A stretch of 64,000 bases of DNA from Haemophilus sp. C1 (GCF_001276515.1 NZ_LDVZ01000001.1:1-64000); one strand, 5' to 3'. Shown: positions 20,426 to 31,734, numbered from the stretch's first letter. Notes: generated by a model not told the origin, from the letters alone. Made by a program: numbers and translations.

Positions 20426-21760
20426 ATGATTGAAACATCCCAAACTATTCCTGAACTCGTCTCTTGGGCAAAAGATCGCGAGTTTTCTTTGAATTTACCT
20501 ACCGAACGCTTGGTTTTCCTGCTGGCGATTGCAATTTATAACAATGAACGTTTAGACGGCGAAATGTTAGAAGCTGATCTTGTGGATATTTTCCGCCACA
20601 CGATGAATGCTTTTGAGCAATCCACGGATGCTATTGCAACACGAGCGAATAATGCAATTAATGAATTAGTGAAACAACGTTTGTTAAATCGTTTTAGTAG
20701 CGAATTTACTGAAGGCTTGGCGATTTATCGTTTAACGCCATTAGGTGTTGGCGTGTCTGATTATTACATTCGTCAGCGTGAATTTTCGGCATTGCGTCTT
20801 TCAGTGCAACTTTCCATTGTGGCAGATGAAATTCAACGTGCTTCTGACTCTGCAGAAGAAGGCGTGGAGAATAATGAAAGTGAACATTATTGGCGTCGTA
20901 ATGTGTTTGCGCCATTAAAATATTCCGTTGCAGAGATTTTTGATAGCATCGATCTTTCACAACGCATTATGGATGAAAACCAGCAAAGCATTAAAGATGA
21001 AATTGCAGAGCTTCTTACTAAAGATTGGCAAGCGGCAATTTCAAGCTGTGAACGTTTATTAGATGAAACATCAGGGAATTTGCGCGAATTGCAAGATACG
21101 CTAAATGCAGCAGGGGATAAACTTCAGGCGCAATTATTGCGTATTCAAGATTGTGTGATCGGGCGAGATGATTTGTATTTTATTGATCAATTAATTACCG
21201 ATTTACAATCTAAACTTGACCGAATTATTAGTTGGGGACAACAAGCCATAGACTTATGGATTGGTTACGACCGCCATGTGCATAAATTTATTCGTACTGC
21301 CATTGATATGGATAAAAATCGTGTGTTCTCACAACGTTTACGTAATTCTATTCATCATTATTTTGAGCATCCTTGGTTCTTATGGACAGCGCAAGCCGAG
21401 CGTTTAGTTGATCTACGCGATGAAGAAATGGTGTTGCGTGAAGATGATGCGTTAGGTGAATTACCAGAAGAATTGCAATACGAATCCCTTTCTGATTTAC
21501 ACGATCAAATTGTAGAGCATATGCAAGGCTTACTGATTGCTTATCGTGAAAATAACCGTCCGATTGATTTGAGTTTAGTGTTAAAAGAACAACTGGAAAA
21601 TTATCCACTTTCTCGTCATTTTGATGTGGCTCGAATCATTGTTGATCAAGCCGTACGCCTTGGTATGGCAAATGATGATTTATCGGGTATTTATCCAGAT
21701 TGGCAAGCAATTAATCAACGTGGCGCAGAAGTGCAAGCGCATGTGATTGATAAGTATTGA
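20426..21760 (+). CDS. mukF: Chromosome partition protein MukF (kleisin)
   Basis: Kleisin subunit of the MukBEF condensin, linking MukB heads and binding MukE. The 444 residues start [20 protein letters not shown] with an N-terminal winged helix and dimerisation region, a central helical part, and a C-terminal winged helix ([14 protein letters not shown]). I chose ATG 20426 because it gives the family N-terminus; the frame is open upstream, but that extension is not conserved in type. It is first in mukFEB. Confidence 0.95.
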   Translation: MIETSQTIPELVSWAKDREFSLNLPTERLVFLLAIAIYNNERLDGEMLEADLVDIFRHTMNAFEQSTDAIATRANNAINELVKQRLLNRFSSEFTEGLAIYRLTPLGVGVSDYYIRQREFSALRLSVQLSIVADEIQRASDSAEEGVENNESEHYWRRNVFAPLKYSVAEIFDSIDLSQRIMDENQQSIKDEIAELLTKDWQAAISSCERLLDETSGNLRELQDTLNAAGDKLQAQLLRIQDCVIGRDDLYFIDQLITDLQSKLDRIISWGQQAIDLWIGYDRHVHKFIRTAIDMDKNRVFSQRLRNSIHHYFEHPWFLWTAQAERLVDLRDEEMVLREDDALGELPEELQYESLSDLHDQIVEHMQGLLIAYRENNRPIDLSLVLKEQLENYPLSRHFDVARIIVDQAVRLGMANDDLSGIYPDWQAINQRGAEVQAHVIDKY

Positions 21761-21805
21761 TTTTAAGATAATTTAAAAGCTAATTTCGACGGAATTACTT
21801 CTGTT

Positions 21806-21963
21806 AGATCTCTCCAATCCCTCTTTGCTAAATAGGGGAATAATAATGAAATAATCGATATTGAGATTATTTCATTGTGTTAGAAAATGCTGAAGGAATC
21901 AGCAAAAATTGATTTGTTAAAGAATATCCCCCTCTTTAGCAAAGAGGGGCTAGGGGAGATTTG
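21806..21963. repeat. Inverted-repeat element (MITE/REP-like) between mukF and mukE
   Basis: The left arm (about 21806-21843, core CCCTCTTTGCTAAAT) and right arm (about 21924-21963, core TTAGCAAAGAGGGG) are imperfect inverted copies of ~36 bp. A smaller nested inversion lies between them (ATGAAATAATC and GATTATTTCAT). There is no coding capacity. This TCCCCTxxCCCCTCTTTGCTAAAG motif is a widespread short intergenic repeat. It would fold into a long hairpin within the muk mRNA. Confidence 0.65.
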
Positions 21964-22019
21964 GCAATAATGATTAACGAAGAAAGTAACTGAATAAAGT
22001 TTTAATAGAGAAATAACCT

Positions 22020-22754
22020 ATGACAGACAACCTTCAAGATGTAATTTCCCCAAAACTCGCTGTGGCGATTGCAAATCCAATATTTCCAGCGGTGGATAGC
22101 CTGTTACGTTCCGGTCGCCATATCAGCACGGAGCATTTAGATAATCACGCATTTTTAATGGATTTCCAAAATGAATTGGACGGTTTCTATCGCCGTTATA
22201 ACGTGGAACTTATTCGTGCACCGGAAGGCTTTTTCTATCTTCGCCCGAAAGCAACGACATTAATTGCGCGTTCAGTACTTTCTGAGTTGGAAATGCTTGT
22301 GGGTAAAGTGCTTTGTTATCTTTATTTAAGCCCAGAACGTTTAGCTCAACAAGGCATTTTTAGTACGCAAGAAGTGTATGATGAATTATTAAATCTTGCC
22401 GATGAAGGAAAATTATTAAAAGCAGTTAATCAGCGTTCAAGTGGTTCTGACCTAGATAAACAAAAATTGGCAGAAAAAGTGCGGGCGGCAATTAGTCGTT
22501 TACGTCGTTTAGGTATGATTCAAACTGTTGGCGAACAAAATAGTGGGAAATTTACGATTTCTGAATCTGTATTTCGTTTTGGTGCGGAAGTGCGTAGCGG
22601 AGATGATCCATTAGAAGCACAAGCTCGACTTATTCGTGATGGAGAAGCGGCAACACCAGAATCCTTAGCGTTGGAAAAACAAGCACAATTAATGGAAAAC
22701 GATGCAGAAAGTGCGGATGAAATTGACGAAGAATTTGACGGAGAACAAGAATAA
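22020..22754 (+). CDS. mukE: Chromosome partition protein MukE
   Basis: A 244-residue MukE, the KITE-type winged-helix partner that bridges MukF and the MukB heads. It shows [20 protein letters not shown] at the start and an acidic C-terminal tail ([14 protein letters not shown]). Its stop codon overlaps the mukB ATG by one base (TAATG), giving translational coupling. Confidence 0.95.
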   Translation: MTDNLQDVISPKLAVAIANPIFPAVDSLLRSGRHISTEHLDNHAFLMDFQNELDGFYRRYNVELIRAPEGFFYLRPKATTLIARSVLSELEMLVGKVLCYLYLSPERLAQQGIFSTQEVYDELLNLADEGKLLKAVNQRSSGSDLDKQKLAEKVRAAISRLRRLGMIQTVGEQNSGKFTISESVFRFGAEVRSGDDPLEAQARLIRDGEAATPESLALEKQAQLMENDAESADEIDEEFDGEQE

Positions 22755-25700
22755 TGTCTGATGTTTTTGGATTAGAAAATGAAATCGAATTAGAGAGCGA
22801 TGAAGTCATTATGGAAAATGAAAACGTCGAAGAAATCGTTGAAGCACCTATGCCTTTTAGCATGACGGCCAATAATGGTGTAGAGCGTGGTAAATTCCGT
22901 TCTTTAACCTTAATTAACTGGAATGGTTTTTTTGCGCGTACTTTTGATTTAGACGAATTAGTTACCACACTTTCTGGGGGTAACGGTGCGGGTAAATCAA
23001 CCACAATGGCTGGATTTGTGACAGCATTAATTCCCGATTTAACTCTTTTACATTTCCGTAATACAACAGAGGCTGGCTCCACAGGCGGTTCTCGCGATAA
23101 AGGTTTACATGGTAAATTGCGTCCGGGTGTTTGTTACGCGGTATTAGATACCATTAACTCACGTCATCAACGTATTCTTGTTGGTGTGCGTCTGCAGCAA
23201 ATTGCGGGTCGTGATAAAAAAGTTGATTTAAAAACGTTCTCAATTCAGGGCGTTGAATTATCTCAAAATCCGACCGCACTTTTCACTGAAACAGTGGGCG
23301 AACGTCAAGCACGCGTACTCAATTTAAACGAACTTAAAGATAAAATTGAAAATATTGGTGCGCAATTTAAACAATATCATTCCATCACCGATTATCACGG
23401 CATGATGTTCGATTTAGGTATTATTCCTAAACGTTTACGTTCAGCATCAGACCGCAGCAAATTCTATAAACTTATCGAAGCATCTTTATACGGTGGTATT
23501 TCCAGTGCGATCACACGTTCTTTACGTGACTATTTATTGCCAGAAAATTTAGGCGTACGCAAAGCTTTCCAAGATATGGAAAGTGCATTGCGTGAGAACC
23601 GTATGACTTTAGAGGCGATTAAGGTCACGCAATCAGATCGCGATTTATTCAAACATTTAATTACTGAAACCACCAACTATGTTGCTTCAGATTATATGCG
23701 CAATGCGAATGAACGCCGTGGCAATATTGAAGCTGCATTAGAATCTCGTCGCGAGTGGTATAAAGCAAAAGCAGAGCAGAATTTATCTCAACATCGTTTA
23801 GTTGATTTAAGTCGAGAAGCGGCTGAATTGGCAGAAAATGAACGTACTTTAGAAGTTGATCACCAAAGTGCGGTTGATCATCTTAACTTAGTGCTAAATG
23901 CTTTGCGTCATCAAGAAAAAATCACGCGTTATCAAGAAGATATTGCAGAACTCACCGAGCGTTTAGAAGAACAAAAAATGGTGGTTGAAGATGCGAATGA
24001 TGCGTTAGAAGAAAGCCAAGCCCAATTTGAGCAAACTGAAATTGAAATTGATGCGGTGCGAGCCCAATTAGCAGACTATCAACAAGCACTAGATGCCCAA
24101 CAAACTCGCGCACTTCAATATCAACAAGCCATTACAGCTCTTGAAAAAGCGAAAACATTATGCGGTTTAGCGGATTTAAGTGTTAAAAATGTGGAAGATT
24201 ATCACGCAGAGTTTGAAGCACATGCTGAAAGTTTGACAGAAACCGTACTTGAGCTTGAGCACAAAATGTCTATTTCTGAAGCAGCGAAATCTCAGTTCGA
24301 TAAAGCGTATCAATTGGTATGCAAAATTGCAGGTGAAATGCCTCGTTCTGCAGCCTGGGAAAGTGCCAAAGAATTGTTACGTGAATATCCAAGCCAAAAA
24401 TTGCAGGCACAACAAACGCCACAACTTCGCACAAAATTACATGAACTTGAGCAACGTTACGCACAACAACAAAGTGCGGTCAAATTACTTAATGATTTTA
24501 ATCAACGTGCTAATTTAAGTTTACAAACGGCAGAAGAATTAGAGGATTATCACGCAGAGCAAGAAGCGTTAATTGAAGATATTTCTGCTGAACTTTCAGA
24601 ACAAGTGGAAAATCGTTCTACACTTCGTCAAAAACGTGAAAATTTAACCGCACTTTATGATGAAAATGCGCGTAAAGCACCGGCATGGCTGACAGCTCAA
24701 GCTGCATTAGAACGTTTAGAGCAACAAAGTGGCGAGACGTTTGAACATAGCCAAGATGTGATGAACTTTATGCAATCACAACTTGTGAAAGAGCGTGAAC
24801 TCACAATGCAGCGTGATCAACTTGAACAAAAACGTTTGCAATTAGATGAACAAATTTCTCGTTTAAGTCAGCCAGATGGTTCAGAAGATCCTCGTTTAAA
24901 TATGTTAGCAGAACGTTTTGGTGGGGTATTGCTTTCAGAGCTTTACGATGATGTAACCATTGAAGATGCACCTTATTTCTCCGCACTTTATGGGCCTGCA
25001 CGTCATGCTATTGTTGTGCGTGATCTCAATGCTGTGCGTGAACAACTTGCGCAATTAGAAGATTGCCCAGACGATTTGTATTTAATTGAAGGTGATCCTA
25101 CCGCATTTGACGACAGCGTATTATCCGCACAAGAACTTGAGCTAGGTGTTGTCGTGCAAGTTTCAGATCGTGAATTACGCTATTCAAGATTCCCTGAAAT
25201 ACCGTTATTTGGGCGTGCAGCACGTGAAAAACGTTTAGAAGAATTACAAATTGAACGTGATGAAGTGGCAGAACAACATGCCCAAATTGCATTTGATGTA
25301 CAAAAATGCCAACGTTTACACGAACATTTCAGCCAATTTGTTGGGTTGCATTTGGCGCTGGCATTCCAGCCAAATCCAGAAGAGTTAATGTCTGAGATTA
25401 ATCGCGAACGCAATGAAATTGATCGTGAATTAAACCAATTTAATAGCGGCGAACAACAATTACGCATTCAATTAGATAATGCAAAAGAAAAACTGCAATT
25501 ACTCAACAAGTTAATTCCACAACTCAATGTATTAGCTGATGAAGATTTAATTGATCGTATTGAAGAATGTCGCGAGCAATTAGATATTGCAGAGCAAGAT
25601 GAATATTTTATTCGTCAATATGGTGTAACGTTGTCACAATTAGAGCCGATTGCCAATAGTTTACAAAGTGATCCAGAAAATTACGAAGGCTTAAAAAATG

Positions 25701-27286
25701 AATTAACTCAAGCGATTGAGCGTCAAAAACAAGTTCAACAACGTGTATTTGCGTTAGCTGATGTTGTACAACGTAAACATCATTTTGGTTATGAAGATGC
25801 AGGGCAGGCTAAAACTTCTGAACTCAACGAAAAACTTCGCCAACGTTTAGAACAAATGCAGGCTCAGCGAGATACGCAACGTGAGCAAGTTCGCCAAAAA
25901 CAAAGCCAATTTGCTGAATATAACCGCATATTAATTCAGTTACAAAGTTCTTACGATAGTAAATATCAGCTTTTAAATGAATTGATTGGTGAGATTAGCG
26001 ATCTTGGCGTGAGAGCTGATGATGGTGCTGAAGAACGCGCGCGTATCCGTCGTGATGAATTACATCAACAACTTTCAACGAGCCGTCAGCGTCGGTCTTA
26101 TGTAGAAAAACAACTGACATTAATTGAAAGCGAAGCTGACAACTTAAATCGTCTAATCCGCAAAACTGAACGCGATTATAAGACTCAACGTGAATTAGTG
26201 GTGGCAGCGAAAGTGAGTTGGTGTGTAGTTTTACGTCTATCACGTAATTCTGATATGGAAAAACGCCTCAATCGCCGAGAGCTTGCTTATTTATCTGCAG
26301 ATGAATTACGTTCAATGTCGGATAAAGCATTAGGTGCGTTGCGTACAGCGGTGGCAGATAATGAATATCTACGTGATAGTCTAAGAATGTCTGAAGATAG
26401 TCGTAAACCTGAAAATAAAGTTCGGTTCTTTATTGCGGTGTATCAGCATCTACGTGAACGTATTCGTCAAGACATCATTAAAACGGATGATCCAATTGAT
26501 GCCATTGAACAAATGGAAATTGAGCTTTCTCGTTTAACGGCTGAATTAACTGGCCGTGAGAAAAAATTGGCTATCAGTTCTGAAAGTGTTGCAAATATTA
26601 TGCGTAAAACGATTCAGCGTGAACAAAATCGTATTCGTATGCTCAATCAAGGTTTGCAAAACATCTCGTTTGGTCAAGTAAAGTCTGTTCGTTTGGTAGT
26701 GAATATTCGTGATACCCATGCCATGTTGTTGGACGCACTTTCTGGTCAGCAAGATGAATATCAAGACTTATTTAACGACAACCGCATTACTTTCTCTGAA
26801 GCTATGGCGAAGCTCTATCAACGCATCAATCCACATATTGATATGGGGCAACGTACAGCGCAAACAATTGGTGAAGAATTGTTAGATTACCGTAATTATC
26901 TTGAGCTAGAAGTGGAAGTATTCCGTGGCGCAGATGGTTGGTTACGTGCAGAAAGTGGCGCACTTTCTACTGGTGAAGCTATCGGTACAGGTATGTCAAT
27001 TCTCTTAATGGTTGTTCAAAGCTGGGAAGAAGAAAGCCGTCGAATTCGTGGTAAAGATATTGTGCCTTGTCGCTTGTTGTTCTTAGATGAAGCAGCGCGT
27101 TTAGACGGTAAATCTATTTCTACCTTATTCGAACTTTGCGAACGTTTGGATATGCAGTTGCTTATTGCGGCGCCAGAAAACATTAGCCCGGAAAAAGGTA
27201 CAACCTATAAACTCGTACGTAAAATCGCAGGCAACCAAGAACATGTACACGTTGTTGGTTTACGCGGATTCGGTGCGACAGAATAA
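22754..27286 (+). CDS. mukB: Chromosome partition protein MukB (SMC-like ATPase)
   Basis: A 1510-residue condensin ATPase that organises the chromosome by loop extrusion. An acidic N-terminal extension precedes Walker A ([13 protein letters not shown], near residue 76). Long coiled coils (about 300-660 and 800-1250) flank a globular hinge near 660-790. The C-terminal head has the signature [13 protein letters not shown] near 1395 and Walker [13 protein letters not shown] near 1438. Length matches the Rd protein as I recall it. Confidence 0.97.
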   Translation: MSDVFGLENEIELESDEVIMENENVEEIVEAPMPFSMTANNGVERGKFRSLTLINWNGFFARTFDLDELVTTLSGGNGAGKSTTMAGFVTALIPDLTLLHFRNTTEAGSTGGSRDKGLHGKLRPGVCYAVLDTINSRHQRILVGVRLQQIAGRDKKVDLKTFSIQGVELSQNPTALFTETVGERQARVLNLNELKDKIENIGAQFKQYHSITDYHGMMFDLGIIPKRLRSASDRSKFYKLIEASLYGGISSAITRSLRDYLLPENLGVRKAFQDMESALRENRMTLEAIKVTQSDRDLFKHLITETTNYVASDYMRNANERRGNIEAALESRREWYKAKAEQNLSQHRLVDLSREAAELAENERTLEVDHQSAVDHLNLVLNALRHQEKITRYQEDIAELTERLEEQKMVVEDANDALEESQAQFEQTEIEIDAVRAQLADYQQALDAQQTRALQYQQAITALEKAKTLCGLADLSVKNVEDYHAEFEAHAESLTETVLELEHKMSISEAAKSQFDKAYQLVCKIAGEMPRSAAWESAKELLREYPSQKLQAQQTPQLRTKLHELEQRYAQQQSAVKLLNDFNQRANLSLQTAEELEDYHAEQEALIEDISAELSEQVENRSTLRQKRENLTALYDENARKAPAWLTAQAALERLEQQSGETFEHSQDVMNFMQSQLVKERELTMQRDQLEQKRLQLDEQISRLSQPDGSEDPRLNMLAERFGGVLLSELYDDVTIEDAPYFSALYGPARHAIVVRDLNAVREQLAQLEDCPDDLYLIEGDPTAFDDSVLSAQELELGVVVQVSDRELRYSRFPEIPLFGRAAREKRLEELQIERDEVAEQHAQIAFDVQKCQRLHEHFSQFVGLHLALAFQPNPEELMSEINRERNEIDRELNQFNSGEQQLRIQLDNAKEKLQLLNKLIPQLNVLADEDLIDRIEECREQLDIAEQDEYFIRQYGVTLSQLEPIANSLQSDPENYEGLKNELTQAIERQKQVQQRVFALADVVQRKHHFGYEDAGQAKTSELNEKLRQRLEQMQAQRDTQREQVRQKQSQFAEYNRILIQLQSSYDSKYQLLNELIGEISDLGVRADDGAEERARIRRDELHQQLSTSRQRRSYVEKQLTLIESEADNLNRLIRKTERDYKTQRELVVAAKVSWCVVLRLSRNSDMEKRLNRRELAYLSADELRSMSDKALGALRTAVADNEYLRDSLRMSEDSRKPENKVRFFIAVYQHLRERIRQDIIKTDDPIDAIEQMEIELSRLTAELTGREKKLAISSESVANIMRKTIQREQNRIRMLNQGLQNISFGQVKSVRLVVNIRDTHAMLLDALSGQQDEYQDLFNDNRITFSEAMAKLYQRINPHIDMGQRTAQTIGEELLDYRNYLELEVEVFRGADGWLRAESGALSTGEAIGTGMSILLMVVQSWEEESRRIRGKDIVPCRLLFLDEAARLDGKSISTLFELCERLDMQLLIAAPENISPEKGTTYKLVRKIAGNQEHVHVVGLRGFGATE

Positions 27287-27295
27287 AAAATAGAA

Positions 27296-27337
27296 GGGAA
27301 GTGCGGTTAAAATTTTAAGATTTTTTGACCGTACTTT
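27296..27337 (+). terminator. Possible weak terminator after mukB
   Basis: GGAAGTGCGGT and ACCGTACTTT face each other across a T-rich loop. The stem is imperfect, so termination would be partial. Confidence 0.4.
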
Positions 27338-27356
27338 AATTATATAAGGAATTTAA

Positions 27357-28232
27357 ATGCACAATCTTATTCTTGCCATTCTTTGCAGCGTAGCTGTTTC
27401 AGTCTTGCTTAAAATAGCTCGTAAAAAAAATATCATTATTGAACAAGCTATCGCATTCAACTACATCACAGCCATCACCTTCAGTTATTTCTTACTCAAA
27501 CCTGATTTTAAAGGTTTAGAATTTACTGATTACATCGTACAAAGCGAAAACTCACCCATTTTTTTAGCGCTAGGTTTATTGTTACCTAGCGTGTTTATTA
27601 TTATGTCAAAAGCGGTGGAGTTTGCTGGAATTGTACGTTCTGACGCTGCACAACGTCTTTCGTTATTTCTTCCTATTTTATCAGCGTTTTTAATTTTTCA
27701 TGAAACACTAAGCCAATCTAAAATCATTGGCGTTGTATTAGCCTTTATTGGTTTGTTTTGTTTATTAACTAAGCCAAATCAAGGGCAAAGTGCGGTGAAT
27801 TTTAAAGGTGTTTTAGGATTAATCGGTGTGTGGTTTGGTTACGGCATCATTGATATTTTATTCAAGCAAGTGGCGAAAAGCGGCGGTGCATTTCCTGCAA
27901 CATTATTTATTTCCTTCTCGCTGGCAGCTTGTGTTATGTTTATCTATTTATTCTTAAAACGTGCCCAATGGACAGCATCAAGTGTAATTGGCGGCATCGT
28001 TTTAGGTGTATTGAATTTCTTTAATATTTTATTCTATATAAAAGCTCATCAAAGTTTTGCTGGAAATCCGACGCTTGTTTTCGCTGGAATGAACATCGGC
28101 GTAATTTGTTTAGGTACGATAACTGGAGCATTAGCTTTTAAAGAAAAAATCAGTAAGCTAAATTGGATTGGTATTATTTTTAGTTTATCAGCTATTTTTT
28201 GCCTATATTATTTAGATAAAATCATCGCGTAA
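27357..28232 (+). CDS. EamA/DMT-family inner-membrane transporter
   Basis: A 291-residue protein with about ten hydrophobic segments in two five-helix halves, the drug/metabolite transporter layout. The second half repeats the EamA pattern (FKGVLGLIGVWFGYGIIDIL through to IGIIFSLSAIFCLYYL). Substrate unknown. ATAAGGAATTTAA precedes the ATG. It lies between mukB and sbcB with a 12-bp gap to sbcB, so it may be cotranscribed with it. Confidence 0.8.
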   Translation: MHNLILAILCSVAVSVLLKIARKKNIIIEQAIAFNYITAITFSYFLLKPDFKGLEFTDYIVQSENSPIFLALGLLLPSVFIIMSKAVEFAGIVRSDAAQRLSLFLPILSAFLIFHETLSQSKIIGVVLAFIGLFCLLTKPNQGQSAVNFKGVLGLIGVWFGYGIIDILFKQVAKSGGAFPATLFISFSLAACVMFIYLFLKRAQWTASSVIGGIVLGVLNFFNILFYIKAHQSFAGNPTLVFAGMNIGVICLGTITGALAFKEKISKLNWIGIIFSLSAIFCLYYLDKIIA

Positions 28233-28244
28233 AAGAGAGTAGTC

Positions 28245-29666
28245 ATGGCAAAAGATTTCAGCTTTTTTATTTACGATTATGAAAGTTTTGGTGTAAATCC
28301 AGCAACAGATCGTCCTGCGCAATTTGCGGGTATTCGTACAGATGCTGATTTTAATATCATTGGTGAACCAATAATGTTTTATTGTAAACAAACCAACGAT
28401 TATTTACCGGCTCCTGAAGCGGTAATGGTAACAGGAATTACACCACAAGAATGTAATGAAAAAGGGCTTTCTGAGCCTGAATTTGCCGCAAACATTTTAG
28501 CAGAGTTTTCCCAACCCAATACTTGTGTCATGGGCTATAACAATATTCGCTACGATGATGAAATGACGCGTTATACGTTTTATCGTAATTTTATTGATCC
28601 TTATGAATACAGCTGGAAAAACGGGAATTCACGCTGGGATTTGTTAGATTTAGTGCGAGCTTGTTATGCCTTGCGTCCAGAAGGGATTAATTGGGCTTAT
28701 GACGATGATGGAATGCCAAGTTTCCGATTAGAAAAACTCACTAAAGCAAATGATATTGCGCATGAAAATGCTCACGATGCCATGGCGGATGTATATGCAA
28801 CTATTGCTATGGCGAAATTAATTAAAGAAAAACAGCCTAAATTATTCCAATATTTCTTTGAAAACCGAGGTAAAAAAGAAATTGAAAAGTTGGTTGATAT
28901 AGGAGCAATGGTGCCTTTAGTGCATGTTTCTGGAATGCTAGGAAATTATCGTGGAAATTGCACTTGGGTTGCACCTTTAGCTTGGCATCCGACAAATCAA
29001 AACTCGTTAATTGTGTGTGATTTAACTGGCGATGTTGATAATTTATTAGCCAAAAGTGCGGATGAATTGCGAACAGATTTATATACCAAAAAATCGGAAT
29101 TAGAAGAAAGGGGAGTTCCATCTGTTCCATTAAAGCTTGTGCATATTAATAAATGTCCTATTTTAGCGCCAGCCAAAACCTTGTTGCCAGAAACAGCAAA
29201 TCGCTTGGATATTGATCGACAATTATGCTTGGATAATCTTGCAAAATTACGAGCATCTTTTGATATTCGTGAAAAAGTGGCGGATATTTTTAATGAAGAA
29301 CGTCAATTTGAAGCGAATGATAACGTAGAAACTGAGCTATACAATGGCTTTTTCAGCAATGCTGATAAAAACAATATATCTATTTTACGTAGTCTACCTG
29401 CAGAAAAATTAGCTGAACATGGTTTAGCTTTTGAAGATAAACGTATCCCTGAATTATTGTTCCATTATCGCGCTCGTCATTTTTATAAAACCCTCACACG
29501 CGCTGAACAAATTAAATGGCAAAAATACCGACAGAATAAACTTGAAAAAAGTGCGGTAGATTTTGAATCAAGTTTACAACGTTTAGCAGAGGAACATTCA
29601 GATAACCCTGAAAAACTATCTTTGTTACAACAAGTATATGAATATGGTATAAAACTACTAGGTTAG
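28245..29666 (+). CDS. sbcB: Exodeoxyribonuclease I
   Basis: A 473-residue ExoI that degrades single-stranded DNA 3' to 5' in recombination and mismatch repair. It has the DEDDh exonuclease start IYDYESFGVNPATDRPAQFA (Asp11, Glu13) and Exo III residues HENAHDAMADVYAT near 170, followed by the SH3-like and helical C-terminal domains. Length matches E. coli SbcB (475). Confidence 0.96.
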   Translation: MAKDFSFFIYDYESFGVNPATDRPAQFAGIRTDADFNIIGEPIMFYCKQTNDYLPAPEAVMVTGITPQECNEKGLSEPEFAANILAEFSQPNTCVMGYNNIRYDDEMTRYTFYRNFIDPYEYSWKNGNSRWDLLDLVRACYALRPEGINWAYDDDGMPSFRLEKLTKANDIAHENAHDAMADVYATIAMAKLIKEKQPKLFQYFFENRGKKEIEKLVDIGAMVPLVHVSGMLGNYRGNCTWVAPLAWHPTNQNSLIVCDLTGDVDNLLAKSADELRTDLYTKKSELEERGVPSVPLKLVHINKCPILAPAKTLLPETANRLDIDRQLCLDNLAKLRASFDIREKVADIFNEERQFEANDNVETELYNGFFSNADKNNISILRSLPAEKLAEHGLAFEDKRIPELLFHYRARHFYKTLTRAEQIKWQKYRQNKLEKSAVDFESSLQRLAEEHSDNPEKLSLLQQVYEYGIKLLG

Positions 29667-29690
29667 TTAATACGTTGTCACATTTTGTCA

Positions 29691-29722
29691 AAAAGCACGT
29701 TTTAAGAAAAACGTGCTTTTTT
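29691..29722 (+). terminator. Terminator after sbcB
   Basis: AAAAGCACGTTT and AAACGTGCTTTT form a strong stem followed by TTGTGTTTTT. Confidence 0.9.
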
Positions 29723-29802
29723 GTGTTTTTTCTGGGAAGGAATTATCCCCAAAATTATTCAGATTTTACGTAGCGTAATCGCATAGATTTATCTTATTTC
29801 AC

Positions 29803-29851
29803 CTTTACATTGTCTTTACATTTCAATTCATCCATTCAATAACTCTATAAA
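29803..29851 (+). promoter_or_regulatory. PhoB-box-like direct repeats with downstream -10
   Basis: CTTTACA is repeated exactly at 29803-29809 and 29814-29820 with a 4-bp spacer, the 7+4 geometry of a Pho box. Weaker 11-bp periodic repeats continue to about 29845, then TATAAA at 29846-29851. No gene of the Pho regulon follows. This lies in a 690-bp gap between sbcB and ftnA that holds no convincing open frame. Confidence 0.4.
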
Positions 29852-30197
29852 ATGACGCGTTACAACGTGTTATCTAGCCTTATTTTGTCTTGTTTTGCTA
29901 GTACCTGTGACTTGTGCATAACTGTGTGATTTATTTAATCCGTAGTTTTCGCTAACCTGATAACTAATTTCGCATAATGTATATTATGTTAAATTAAGCA
30001 AGTGTAAAAGTAACTTTTGTGAGGTGCCAAAAGGGATACTTTGCTTCTTCTCTATTCAAAAGTTAAAGTAATAATATTTAATTCTAGATTTGGATTGCGC
30101 TAGGTGAAATCTGAATAAATTGACAGAAGATTTGCTAGTAGATTTAACATCTTTAGTTTTAATTGTGACATTGTAATTATTTTATGCGCCTAGATTA

Positions 30198-30313
30198 TTC
30201 AAATGAGAATAATTGTTTTTAATTTTTCTTTTTAAAATTAATTGGTTATATGAATTTTATTTTAATAAAAACTTGCAATTCTCATTTGTAAGCTTAAAAT
30301 GAGAATTGCAAGT
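30198..30313 (+). promoter_or_regulatory. Probable iron-responsive control region of ftnAB
   Basis: A perfect 17-bp inverted repeat (acttgcaattctcattt at 30271-30287 and its complement at 30297-30313, 9-nt spacer) lies 45 bp before ftnA. Its arms contain ATTCTCA and TGAGAAT, typical Fur half-sites, and another AATGAGAATAATT lies at about 30200. It may be a Fur-type operator or an mRNA hairpin. Confidence 0.5.
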
Positions 30314-30357
30314 CAAGTTTTATTGCACTTTATCAATCAAATGGAAAGGAATTAGTT

Positions 30358-30843
30358 ATGCTTAATCAAATCATCACAAACAAGCTGAATGACCAAATAA
30401 ATTTAGAGTTCTACTCTTCTAATGTATATTTACAAATGAGTGCGTGGTGCTCAATTCATGGCTATGAAGGTGCAGCAGCATTTTTACTTCGTCATGCAGA
30501 TGAAGAATTAGAACATATGCAAAAATTGTTCAATTATGTAAGTGAAACTAGCGGTATGCCGCTTCTAGGAAAAATCGATGCACCTAAGCACGATTATTCT
30601 TCATTAAGAGAAGTATTTGAAACAACTTTAGAACATGAAAAATTAGTAACTTCCAAAATCAATGAATTAGTTGAAGTTACTTTTGAAAATAAAGACTACT
30701 CCACTTTTAACTTCTTACAATGGTACGTAGCAGAACAGCACGAAGAAGAAAAATTATTTAGTGGCATTATTGATAGATTTAACCTTGTTGGCGAAGATGG
30801 TAAAGCGTTGTTCTTTATTGATCGTGAGTTAGCAACTTTATAA
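30358..30843 (+). CDS. ftnA: Ferritin subunit (FtnA-like)
   Basis: A 161-residue non-haem ferritin, a four-helix bundle storing iron as a ferric core in a 24-mer. Ferroxidase residues are visible: Glu17 in [17 protein letters not shown], Glu50 and His53 in [12 protein letters not shown], Glu94 in [11 protein letters not shown], and the [13 protein letters not shown] motif near 122. It is the first of two tandem ferritin genes separated by 17 bp. Confidence 0.93.
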   Translation: MLNQIITNKLNDQINLEFYSSNVYLQMSAWCSIHGYEGAAAFLLRHADEELEHMQKLFNYVSETSGMPLLGKIDAPKHDYSSLREVFETTLEHEKLVTSKINELVEVTFENKDYSTFNFLQWYVAEQHEEEKLFSGIIDRFNLVGEDGKALFFIDRELATL

Positions 30844-30860
30844 TAGATAGGAGAAATAAA

Positions 30861-31358
30861 ATGTTATCAGCAAATGTAGTAAAACTATTAAACGACCAAA
30901 TGAACTTGGAATTTTATTCTTCTAATTTATATCTACAAATGAGTGCTTGGTGTGAGCAAAAAGGTTTTGAAGGTGCTGCAAAATTTTTATCAGCTCATGC
31001 TGCTGAAGAAATGCAACATATGCGTAAATTATTCACTTATTTAAATGAGACAGGCTCAGTTGCTCTAATTTCTGCAATTGAAGCCCCATCACACGAATAT
31101 AAATCATTAAAAGAAGTGATTGAAATTACCTATGAACATGAGAAATTGATTACAAGTAAAATCAATGAATTAGTAGGTAAAACTTTTGAAGAAAAAGACT
31201 ACTCTGCATTTAATTTCCTACAATGGTATGTAGCAGAACAGCATGAAGAAGAAAAATTATTCAGTAGCATCTTGGATAAATTGAATCTTCTTGGCGAAGA
31301 TGGTAAAGGTTTATTCTTAGTTGATAAAGATTTAGGTAATCTTGCTAACGAAGCTTAG
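30861..31358 (+). CDS. ftnB: Ferritin subunit, second copy
   Basis: A 165-residue paralogue of the upstream ferritin, about 60% identical by eye. All ferroxidase motifs are kept ([42 protein letters not shown]). The two subunits may co-assemble, as in heteropolymer ferritins of related bacteria. A ribosome site (TAGGAGAAATAAA) lies between the genes. Confidence 0.93.
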   Translation: MLSANVVKLLNDQMNLEFYSSNLYLQMSAWCEQKGFEGAAKFLSAHAAEEMQHMRKLFTYLNETGSVALISAIEAPSHEYKSLKEVIEITYEHEKLITSKINELVGKTFEEKDYSAFNFLQWYVAEQHEEEKLFSSILDKLNLLGEDGKGLFLVDKDLGNLANEA

Positions 31359-31381
31359 TCTAAGAGTATAAAATATTTATG

Positions 31382-31402
31382 AGCCTAGTATTACACTAGG
31401 CT
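31382..31402 (+). terminator. Terminator after ftnB
   Basis: AGCCTAGT and ACTAGGCT form a stem followed by TATTTTTTTATTT. Confidence 0.85.
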
Positions 31403-31440
31403 TATTTTTTTATTTGAGATATTGATTTTATAAAGAAAAA

Positions 31441-31462
31441 CCCCGTATAAAATTATACGGGG
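31441..31462 (-). terminator. tRNA-Leu terminator
   Basis: CCCCGTATAA and TTATACGGGG form a 10-bp stem with a 2-nt loop. On the minus strand it is followed by TTTTTC, as expected after a tRNA gene read leftward. Confidence 0.85.
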
Positions 31463-31473
31463 TTAAATAATTG

Positions 31474-31531
31474 TGGTGCCTAGGGTCGGACTCGAACCGA
31501 CACGTTTATTCAACGGCGGATTTTGAATCCC
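31474..31531 (-). other. Prophage attachment site: 3' half of tRNA-Leu(CAA)
   Basis: The minus strand reads from the anticodon loop (GGATTCAAAATCC, anticodon CAA) through the long variable arm of a class II tRNA and the T arm (GTCGGTTCGAGTCCGAC) to an encoded CCA. The 5' half is absent: upstream sequence is AT-rich phage DNA. Tyrosine integrases commonly use the anticodon loop to 3' end of a tRNA as att core. The intact tRNA should be regenerated at the other prophage end, outside this window. Confidence 0.8.
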
Positions 31532-31734
31532 ATAATTTATCAGTAAAAAATACATTAATTAATAATTAAATCAAAGACTTGCACATCATTTTTTTGATTT
31601 ACCATTTTCATATTTTACCCATCTTTTTTATATTTTAAGTCAAAGTTACGTCAAAGTTTAGTTACAATGTCACTCTATTTCAATTGCATATAAACGAAAC
31701 TCTACTTACGATAGGTTAAATTATAAGAACAAAC
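31532..31734. other. Non-coding left end of prophage
   Basis: An AT-rich stretch with short repeats (GTCAAAGTT and CGTCAAAGTTT near 31640-31660). No open frame of note. It may hold integrase arm-binding sites; none can be assigned by eye. Confidence 0.35.
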
